Shown one piece after another: positions 1 to 4,297 of a DNA stretch of 6,286 nucleotides. How positions within the stretch are numbered: position 1 is the stretch's first letter; the number at the start of each line of letters is the position of its first letter. The notes beneath the pieces are model-generated. The model saw only the letters and a list, made by a program, of their open reading frames with translations. It did not search any database and was not told the DNA's origin. A program made the position numbers and the translations under genes. The stretch spans positions 1-6,286 of the forward strand of contig JAMFRY010000124.1 in assembly GCA_026225015.1 (NCBI GenBank), in the 5' to 3' direction. Source of the DNA: Alphaproteobacteria bacterium. Lineage in GTDB: Bacteria; Pseudomonadota; Alphaproteobacteria; Acetobacterales; Acetobacteraceae.

Positions 1-2
1 AG

Positions 3-1001
3 CGGCTGACCGACCGCCTCGGCGGCGCCAAGATCTATTTCAAGCGCGAAGAGCTGAACCATACCGGCTCGCACAAGATCAACAATGTGATGGGCCAGAT
101 CCTGCTCGCCCGCCGCATGGGCAAAAAGCGCATCATCGCCGAAACGGGCGCGGGCCAGCACGGCGTCGCCACCGCCACGGCCTGCGCGCGGTTCGGGCTC
201 GAATGCATCGTCTATATGGGCGCGGTCGATGTCGAGCGGCAGAAGCCCAACGTGTTCCGCATGAAGCTGCTGGGCGCCGAGGTGATCCCTGTGCAATCAG
301 GCGCCGCCACACTGAAGGACGCCATGAACGACGCGCTGCGTGACTGGGTCGCCAATGTGCGCGATACCTTCTACCTGATCGGCACCGCGGCCGGTCCGCA
401 CCCCTACCCCGCCATGGTGCGCGATTTCCAATGCGTGATCGGCGACGAAGCCAAGGCGCAGCTCTATGAGGCCGAGGGCCGCTTGCCGGATGTCGCCATT
501 GCCGCGATCGGCGGAGGTTCCAACGCCATCGGGCTGTTTCATCCGTTTCTCGACGATCCCTCCGTGCGGCTGATCGGCGTGGAAGCCGCCGGACATGGGC
601 TGGATTCCGGCCTCACCGCCGCCTCGCTCTCGCGCGGGCGGCCCGGCGTACTGCACGGCAACCGCACCTATCTGCTGCAGGATGATGACGGCCAGATCCT
701 GGAAGCCCATTCGATCTCGGCCGGGCTGGACTATCCCGGAATCGGCCCGGAACATTCCTGGCTGCACGATATCGGCCGGGTGGAATATGTGGCCATTTCC
801 GACACGGAAGCGCTCGCTGCGTTCCAGCTCTGTACGCGCACCGAGGGCATTATCCCCGCACTGGAGCCCGCGCATGCGCTGGCGCATGTCACCAAGATCG
901 CGCCCGAAATGGGCCGGGACGAAATCATCGTGATGAATCTCTGCGGCCGCGGCGATAAGGATATTTTCGCCGTCGCCGAACATCTGGGCGTGAAACTATG
1001 A
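3..1001 (+). CDS. trpB: Tryptophan synthase beta chain, 5'-truncated by the window edge
   Basis: The beta subunit of tryptophan synthase condenses indole with L-serine to give L-tryptophan, using pyridoxal phosphate (PLP), in the cytoplasmic alpha2-beta2 complex. The open frame runs from base 3, so about the first 60 residues of a normal ~400-residue TrpB lie outside the window. The GTG at 87 is an internal valine, not the start. Visible family signatures, in order: HTGSHKIN with the PLP-binding lysine at 75-77; AETGAGQHG with the catalytic glutamate at 141-143 (E109 in Salmonella numbering); GTAAGPHPYP; the PLP-phosphate loop GGGSNAIG at 510-533; SISAGLDYPGIGPEH; and EGIIPALEPAHALAH. Near the end, NLCGRGDKD carries cysteine (942-944) where Salmonella has S377, which contacts the PLP ring nitrogen; I recall this as a common variant rather than a defect. 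The stop overlaps the trpA start (ATGA), so the two are probably translationally coupled in one operon. Confidence 0.98.
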   Translation, partial: RLTDRLGGAKIYFKREELNHTGSHKINNVMGQILLARRMGKKRIIAETGAGQHGVATATACARFGLECIVYMGAVDVERQKPNVFRMKLLGAEVIPVQSGAATLKDAMNDALRDWVANVRDTFYLIGTAAGPHPYPAMVRDFQCVIGDEAKAQLYEAEGRLPDVAIAAIGGGSNAIGLFHPFLDDPSVRLIGVEAAGHGLDSGLTAASLSRGRPGVLHGNRTYLLQDDDGQILEAHSISAGLDYPGIGPEHSWLHDIGRVEYVAISDTEALAAFQLCTRTEGIIPALEPAHALAHVTKIAPEMGRDEIIVMNLCGRGDKDIFAVAEHLGVKL

Positions 1002-1822
1002 GTCGCATCGCCGCAACCTTCACTGCCCTCAAGGAGACCGGCCGCGCCGCCTTGATCCCGTTTGTCGAGGCCTTCGATCCCAGCCGCGCCACCACGCTGG
1101 AGCTGCTTACCGGCATGGTGGAGCACGGCGCCGACATCATCGAAATCGGCGTGCCGTTTACCGACCCCATGGCCGATGGTCCCACCATCCAGGCCGCCGG
1201 CCGCCGGGCGCTCCAAGCCGGCGCCACCTTGCACGGCGTGCTTGGCATCGTCCGCGAATTCCGGCTGAGCAACAACCACACCCCTTTGGTGCTGATGGGG
1301 TATTTGAACCCGATCCTCTCTTACGGCGTGGACGCGTTTGCTCGGGATGCCGCGGAAGCTGGCGTGGACGGGCTGATCGTGGTCGATCTGCCGACCGAGG
1401 AATCCGACCTGCTACTGCCCGCCGCCGCCGCCAACCATCTGGATGTCATCCGGCTGATCGCCCCCACCACCACCGATGCGCGTTTGCCAAAGGTACTCGC
1501 CGGCTCTTCGGGGTTTGTGTATTATGTCAGCATCACCGGCATCACCGGAACCAGCACCGCAACGGCGGAAGACCTGGCCCGCGACATCCCCCGCCTGCGC
1601 CGCCTGACTTCGCTGCCGATCGCGGTGGGGTTCGGCGTCCGTACCCCGGAACAGGCCGCCATCGTTGCCGGCTACGCCGATGCCGCCATCGTCGCCTCGG
1701 CGCTGATTGAGAAGCTCTGCAAATCCGATGTCGCCGGCGTTCTGCAGGATGTCGCGGCGCTGGCGGCGGGCATCCGCAACGCGGCAAGAGTACCAAGGAC
1801 AGCGGACGCCATTTTTCCGTAG
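998..1822 (+). CDS. trpA: Tryptophan synthase alpha chain
   Basis: The alpha subunit cleaves indole-3-glycerol phosphate to indole and glyceraldehyde 3-phosphate; indole is then channelled to TrpB. The protein has 274 residues, close to the usual ~268, and folds as a TIM barrel. The two catalytic acids fall at the same numbers as in E. coli: E49 in IEIGVPF and D60 in DPMADGPTIQ. The mobile loop 6 is recognisable (SITGITGTS, T183), as are VVDLP (128-132) and the phosphate-binding GFGV (211-214). Two spots differ from the commonest sequence: FVEAFDPS at 22-29, where FVTAGDP is usual, and VASALI at 232-237, where VGSAIV is usual. All catalytic residues remain, so the enzyme is expected to be active. 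The start is fixed by the ATGA overlap with trpB. No terminator is visible after the stop, and the next gene begins 32 bases on, so trp transcription may run into it. Confidence 0.97.
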   Translation: MSRIAATFTALKETGRAALIPFVEAFDPSRATTLELLTGMVEHGADIIEIGVPFTDPMADGPTIQAAGRRALQAGATLHGVLGIVREFRLSNNHTPLVLMGYLNPILSYGVDAFARDAAEAGVDGLIVVDLPTEESDLLLPAAAANHLDVIRLIAPTTTDARLPKVLAGSSGFVYYVSITGITGTSTATAEDLARDIPRLRRLTSLPIAVGFGVRTPEQAAIVAGYADAAIVASALIEKLCKSDVAGVLQDVAALAAGIRNAARVPRTADAIFP

Positions 1823-1854
1823 CCACCTCCGGCCCTGACTGCTATGACGACGCA

Positions 1855-2028
1855 ATGAGCAAGGCGCTGCCGCATTTTGATCCTGATACAGAAACTGAGC
1901 GCCAGCTTCTGGAAGCGGCGGTCGCTGAGGCGAGGGCCGATACACGCTTGCCCGCGCCGCACAATCGGGTGCGCGCCGGCATGCTCGACGAGATCAAGCG
2001 ATTGGAACGCGAAACCGCCAAGCACTGA
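1855..2028 (+). CDS. Small antitoxin of a type II toxin-antitoxin pair
   Basis: This 57-residue, charged, probably helical protein lies six bases upstream of a ParE/RelE-like toxin gene, the usual antitoxin-first order. Its C-terminal half (ARADTRLPAPHNRVRAGMLDEIKRL, given here split as ARADTRLP / APHNRVRAGM / LDEIKRL, residues 26-50) resembles the PHxxVRxxML region of small antitoxins found with ParE-type toxins. No full DNA-binding domain can be named. Such antitoxins bind and block their toxin and usually repress their own promoter. ATG 1855 is chosen because the frame upstream has no ATG, GTG or TTG back to a stop inside trpA. There is no good Shine-Dalgarno, but a four-codon ORF (ATG 1844) ends in a TGA overlapping this ATG, which could couple translation. 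The toxin-side context is strong; the family assignment rests on remembered patterns, not a search. Confidence 0.72.
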   Translation: MSKALPHFDPDTETERQLLEAAVAEARADTRLPAPHNRVRAGMLDEIKRLERETAKH

Positions 2029-2034
2029 GCCGCC

Positions 2035-2319
2035 GTGAAGGACGCCAAGGTCGAATGGAGGCTGAGTGCACTCGATGACCGGGATGCGATCATCGCATAT
2101 CTCGAACCCCTAAACCCCCACGCCGCCGTCAATCTGCTGCGGGCCTTGGTCCTGGCCGGCGACAGCCTTGCACTGTTTCCCTACAGAGGCCGCCCTGGAT
2201 TGGCCGCAGGCACCTGCGAACTGGTGGCCATCTGGCCATACCTGCTCGTGTATGAGGTCAACGAGGCCACGGGAATAGTGAGCATCCTGCGCCTATGGCA
2301 CGGGGCGCAGGACCGTTAA
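2035..2319 (+). CDS. ParE/RelE-family type II toxin
   Basis: This 94-residue protein has the layout of the ParE/RelE toxin superfamily: an N-terminal beta strand and helix (VEWRLSALDDRDAIIAYLEP, residues 6-25), a second helix (AAVNLLRALVLAGDSLALFP), the turn RGRPGLAAGTCELV at about 51-64, and the final strands WPYLLVYEV and IVSILRLWHGAQDR. The closing LRLWHGAQDR is the characteristic ParE-like tail. ParE members poison DNA gyrase, while RelE members cut mRNA on the ribosome; the sequence looks closer to ParE, but the target cannot be decided here. It starts with GTG 2035, with no ATG start in frame upstream of the conserved region and only a weak ribosome-binding site, consistent with translation coupled to the antitoxin, whose stop is six bases away. 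The length is normal and all conserved segments are present, so the toxin looks intact. Its 3' end faces the broken SUKH gene on the opposite strand. Confidence 0.9.
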   Translation: MKDAKVEWRLSALDDRDAIIAYLEPLNPHAAVNLLRALVLAGDSLALFPYRGRPGLAAGTCELVAIWPYLLVYEVNEATGIVSILRLWHGAQDR

Positions 2320-2331
2320 GCGGGCGAGCTG

Positions 2332-2637
2332 CATAAACCCGCCGTCATCGGCCGATGAAGACGTTGCCAGACCGGCGCAAATTCAGCAACACAGTGGCGT
2401 GCGTTTCTCTCGATCAACTCTGCGACGCGCCAGAGGACTAAATACGTGCCACCAATGAAGCCATCGCCCCCGGTACCCCCCGTCCATGATGAGCAGGCAC
2501 TCGCTATAATCTCGCGGAAAGGGAAAATTCACTACCGCTTGCAAACGGTCAACCGACAAACTGCTTGCCGGAGATTTTCGCTCGAAGCGTGTGAAGAGCT
2601 TCTCCAGCTCCATTTTCCTGGGCCAATCTCCGTTCAT
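2332..2637 (-). pseudogene. Frameshifted SMI1/KNR4 (SUKH) domain gene remnant
   Basis: No single frame here encodes a full protein, but three successive pieces on the minus strand spell a SUKH-domain core. Piece 1 (2637 down to about 2476) starts MNGDWPRKMELEKLF and reaches FPRDYSECLLIMDGG, the typical LPxDYxxfLLxxnGG signature. Its frame then diverges and stops at 2383-2385. Piece 2, in a different frame (2474 to 2373), continues with GGDGFIGGTYLVLWRVAEL, then IERN and VAEFAP, matching the family's GGEGFIG..YLxLWpxeeLi block. Piece 3, back in the first frame (2373 to about 2332), reads GLATSSSADDGGF, like the family's APGLxxxGSDgGG segment. So one extra base near 2475 and one missing base near 2373 break the gene, and its C-terminus is lost or unrecognisable. 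SUKH proteins often act as immunity proteins against contact-dependent or polymorphic toxins; the partner here is unknown. A sequencing error in the G runs at 2465-2485 is the main alternative. Confidence 0.75.
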
Positions 2638-2680
2638 TGAGTATCAAGCATAAGCCGATTCGTTCAATTTATTGCGTCAA

Positions 2681-3238
2681 TCAGCTATTCCGCAAAACGC
2701 CGCCGCGTTTCTTGCTTAGAGCCGTGCCGAAGACATGATCCCAGAGGCTGGTGGTAACGCCAAAATTGCCATCCGCGCCGGTAAAATGATGCAAGGCGTG
2801 CAGGCGTTTCCAGCGGTAAAAATAACCGCGATCGGGGAAATTCCAGTGATGCAGGCTGTAATGGGCGAAGCTGTAAACCAGGTAGCCGAGCGTCACGCCA
2901 AAACCGAACATCAGGCCCAGCCCGCTACGCGACACGTAAATCACAGGCAAATAGACGCAGAAAATCATGATCAGCAGCGTCAGCCAGGTTGGCGTGCCGA
3001 TCAAGGCCTTCGGCTCGGCATGGTGCGCCTGATGGTCCTGAGAGAAAAACAGGCCGTTATGCAGAACGAACCGATGCACCGCATATTCAATGAACGTCCA
3101 GATAACGATACCGCCGCAGATTGCCGACGCCGCTTCCCCTAGGTGGATTGCGCCGCCATACCAGTGCGCCACTACGATCAATCCAAAAAGTACGACGGGA
3201 AAAACCACGAAATCCGCGTAGTAGCCGATAGCCCTCAT
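2681..3238 (-). CDS. Fatty acid hydroxylase/sterol desaturase superfamily membrane protein
   Basis: This 185-residue integral membrane protein belongs to the di-iron, histidine-cluster oxygenase superfamily, whose members hydroxylate or desaturate fatty acyl, sterol or carotenoid substrates using O2. Histidine boxes in order: HRFVLH (55-60), HQAHH (69-73), HYSLHH (126-131) and HALHH (147-151), with a conserved WDHVFGT at 166-172. Hydrophobic segments lie at about 10-26, 36-50, 84-102 and 106-124, placing the boxes on one face of the membrane. It is short, comparable to the single-domain bacterial members, and has no fused cytochrome b5 domain. ATG 3238 is preferred over the upstream in-frame TTG 3250 because a strong GAGGGGG ribosome-binding site ends three bases before the ATG and would overlap the longer N-terminus. 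The substrate cannot be told from the sequence: a lipid acyl hydroxylase is likelier than a CrtZ-type carotenoid enzyme, since no carotenoid gene is near. Its upstream DNA is visibly richer in A+T than trpBA. Confidence 0.88.
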   Translation of the reverse strand: MRAIGYYADFVVFPVVLFGLIVVAHWYGGAIHLGEAASAICGGIVIWTFIEYAVHRFVLHNGLFFSQDHQAHHAEPKALIGTPTWLTLLIMIFCVYLPVIYVSRSGLGLMFGFGVTLGYLVYSFAHYSLHHWNFPDRGYFYRWKRLHALHHFTGADGNFGVTTSLWDHVFGTALSKKRGGVLRNS

Positions 3239-3241
3239 TTG

Positions 3242-3248
3242 CCCCCTC
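3242..3248 (-). promoter_or_regulatory. Ribosome binding site that fixes the hydroxylase start
   Basis: The minus strand reads GAGGGGG, then CAA, then the ATG at 3238-3236. This strong Shine-Dalgarno-like run lies inside the four-codon extension that a TTG start at 3250 would give, so it favours the shorter protein. Confidence 0.7.
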
Positions 3249-3288
3249 AATTTACTGTGCCCAAAATCGTTTTAGCAGCAATACACAG

Positions 3289-3318
3289 GTAATAGAACTG
3301 TAACACAATATCTCACAA
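3289..3318 (-). promoter_or_regulatory. Possible sigma-70-type promoter for the hydroxylase gene
   Basis: On the minus strand a TTGTGA hexamer (3318-3313; four of six match TTGACA) is followed after 18 bases by TATTAC (3294-3289; four of six match TATAAT). This would place the transcript start roughly 40-45 bases upstream of the ATG. The 185-base gap between the two divergent genes must hold start signals for both, but the match is modest and this A+T-rich stretch would give chance hits. Confidence 0.25.
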
Positions 3319-3413
3319 CAGGCCGGTTGACCCAGTGCCGGCTTGTGGGATGCGCTGATCGCACCGATTCGAAAGGTTTGCCGCATGGCAGGAAGCTATC
3401 GCCCAATGCTCCC

Positions 3414-3417
3414 AAGG
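3414..3417 (+). promoter_or_regulatory. Ribosome binding site choosing ATG 3424
   Basis: AAGG is followed by six bases (CAAGTA) and then ATG 3424. Upstream in-frame ATGs at 3385 and 3406 would add a non-hydrophobic leader before the signal peptide, whereas ATG 3424 gives a normal signal-peptide N-terminus (MTTPWRR, then a hydrophobic run). Confidence 0.5.
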
Positions 3418-3423
3418 CAAGTA

Positions 3424-3861
3424 ATGACAACGCCTTGGCGCAGGGCAATCAATTCGACGGTCATCGCCATTTCCTGCATCATCTCCTGCATCATCTCCTG
3501 CACTGGGGCGCAGGCGGCGTGTCCGCTGCCAGGTGAGGCGCCGATGACCATCGTGACACTGTATTTCGGCGAAAGCATTCCCGGCAAGCCGCCTTTGAAT
3601 CCGGAGCAATGGGCGCAATTCGCCGCAAACGTGGTCACCAAGGCCTTCCCGGACGGCTTCACCGTTATCGACGGCCTGGGCCAATGGCTAGACCCGGGCA
3701 GCGGCAAGATCGTTCGCGAAAATTCAAAAGTCCTGACGGTCGCGCTGGCCCCCTCGCCCAATCTCGCCGCCAGGATCGGCTCAGTCACCCGCGCCTATGA
3801 CAGGGAATTCGACCAGCGATCCGTCGGCGTCACCACCAGCGATGCCTGCGGCGCGTTCTGA
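3424..3861 (+). CDS. DUF3574-type exported protein, probable lipoprotein
   Basis: This 145-residue protein has an export signal and one compact domain. The N-terminus has a positive stretch (PWRR, 4-7) and a hydrophobic core at 8-27. It contains IISC twice (C22, C26), each fitting a lipobox, and also an AQA/AC site (A31) that could be cut by signal peptidase I; lipid anchoring is therefore likely but the exact site is open. The mature domain carries the pattern I associate with DUF3574: TLYFGES near 45-51, PLNPEQWAQF, FPDGFTVIDGLGQW, GKIVRENSKVLTV, and a late AYDREFDQRSVGV. This family has no known biochemical function, so none is claimed. C33 and C142 could form a disulfide in the periplasm. 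The gene is transcribed divergently from the hydroxylase and converges on the CPxC gene, so it appears to be a single-gene unit. Its stop codon lies inside the first copy of a 15-base tandem repeat. Confidence 0.8.
   Translation: MTTPWRRAINSTVIAISCIISCIISCTGAQAACPLPGEAPMTIVTLYFGESIPGKPPLNPEQWAQFAANVVTKAFPDGFTVIDGLGQWLDPGSGKIVRENSKVLTVALAPSPNLAARIGSVTRAYDREFDQRSVGVTTSDACGAF
3472..3502 (+). repeat. 12-base tandem repeat inside the signal peptide
   Basis: The unit TCCTGCATCATC occurs twice without change (3472-3483, 3484-3495), followed by a partial third copy, TCCTGCA (3496-3502). In the reading frame each unit encodes Ser-Cys-Ile-Ile, so the repeat makes up much of the hydrophobic core and duplicates the putative lipobox IISC. 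Being a multiple of three, gain or loss of a unit would change signal-peptide length by four residues without a frameshift. Confidence 0.9.
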
Positions 3862-3915
3862 ACGGGCCAGTCTGAAGCGGGCCGGTCTGAAGCGGGCCGG
3901 TCTGAAACGGACCGG
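3857..3915 (+). repeat. 15-base tandem repeat, about four copies, between convergent genes
   Basis: The unit is TCTGAAGCGGGCCGG. Copies at 3871-3885 and 3886-3900 are identical. The copy at 3901-3915 differs at two bases, and the degenerate first copy (3857-3870) has 14 bases, one fewer. The first copy contains the stop codon of the DUF3574 gene (3859-3861), and the array ends one base before the stop codon of the minus-strand CPxC gene (3916-3918). The array thus fills the whole gap between the two genes. Confidence 0.92.
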
Positions 3916-3917
3916 TC
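3895..3917. terminator. Possible bidirectional hairpin at the end of the repeat array
   Basis: GGCCGGTC (3895-3902) can pair with GACCGGTC (3910-3917) around a seven-base loop, giving an eight-pair GC-rich stem with one G-U pair. It arises from the sequence variant in the last repeat copy, and it sits between convergent genes where a shared terminator would be useful. There is no T run on either side, so intrinsic termination is uncertain. Confidence 0.3.
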
Positions 3918-4152
3918 AGACATGCAGCGATCTGCGCAGCTTCGCCCGGAAGCCATGCCAGCGGGAGGGCGCCAGGATGGATTCCACCCAATAGGCGTCC
4001 TTGCCGTCCCAAATATGCGCTTGCCGGCATTTGGGACATTTCAGCAGCCGGATCTGCTTCGGCCCCGCGATCGCGCTGCCGGGCACGGCGCGGTAACCTG
4101 TCCGCACCGGGATGCTGGCGGTGGGATATGTGATCATGATGTGTTCGGACAT
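3916..4152 (-). CDS. Small CPxC-motif protein, zinc-ribbon-like, function unknown
   Basis: This 78-residue soluble protein has one cysteine pair, CPKC (39-42), followed by H46 and W48 and then DGKDAYWVES. Small alphaproteobacterial proteins of this layout usually open with a TCPxTGxxVxTG stretch and then a CPxCxxxHxW stretch, together resembling a zinc ribbon. Here the first motif reads TYPTASIPVRTGY (8-20), with tyrosine at the place of the expected first cysteine, so a full four-cysteine site is absent; this comparison is from memory. The C-terminus is basic and aromatic (SRWHGFRAKLRRS, 63-75). ATG 4152 is chosen because AGAGGAG lies seven bases upstream; an in-frame start at 4230 would add 26 residues ahead of that site. 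The role is unknown: nucleic-acid binding or a structural metal site are possibilities only. It is not closely coupled to a neighbour, since the transporter gene on the same strand ends 145 bases upstream. Confidence 0.75.
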   Translation of the reverse strand: MSEHIMITYPTASIPVRTGYRAVPGSAIAGPKQIRLLKCPKCRQAHIWDGKDAYWVESILAPSRWHGFRAKLRRSLHV

Positions 4153-4159
4153 GAGAAGA

Positions 4160-4166
4160 CTCCTCT
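4160..4166 (-). promoter_or_regulatory. Ribosome binding site for the CPxC protein
   Basis: The minus strand reads AGAGGAG, a near-ideal Shine-Dalgarno, then seven bases to ATG 4152. It decides the start against the longer reading frame that begins at 4230. Confidence 0.75.
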
Positions 4167-4297
4167 GCCGCAACGACACATATCCGCTTTGCCCCCGATC
4201 CATTCCCGCAAATCCCGGGTCCCGCAACAATAGTATTGCACGCTACCTTCGGCGGACCGGTATTCGGGCGCCCTCCGAACGGCCCGGAAACGTCGGC

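Noticed and set aside
297..983. Minus-strand open frame (228 codons) opposite trpB
   Set aside because: It lies wholly antisense to trpB, whose translation is strongly conserved; the product shows no recognisable domain.
2321..2341. GCGGG...CCCGC inverted repeat after the toxin gene as a terminator
   Set aside because: The stem has only five pairs with a 13-base loop and no T run; too weak to call.
2446..2640. Plus-strand 64-codon open frame opposite the SUKH remnant
   Set aside because: It has no family similarity, whereas the opposite strand spells SUKH motifs in consecutive pieces.
3321..3346. GCCGG...CCGGC inverted repeat in the divergent gap as a terminator or operator
   Set aside because: A five-pair stem with a ten-base loop is expected by chance in this GC-rich DNA, and no repeated copy or T run supports it.
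3797..3994. Plus-strand frame with a GLKRA pentapeptide repeat
   Set aside because: The repeat is only the 15-base DNA array read in another frame; the frame overlaps two better-supported genes and does not match the A(D/N)LXX pattern of pentapeptide-repeat proteins.
4230..4297. TTCGG...CCGAA inverted repeat downstream of the MFS gene
   Set aside because: The arms are five bases with a loop of over 20 bases and no T run, so it is not a credible terminator.
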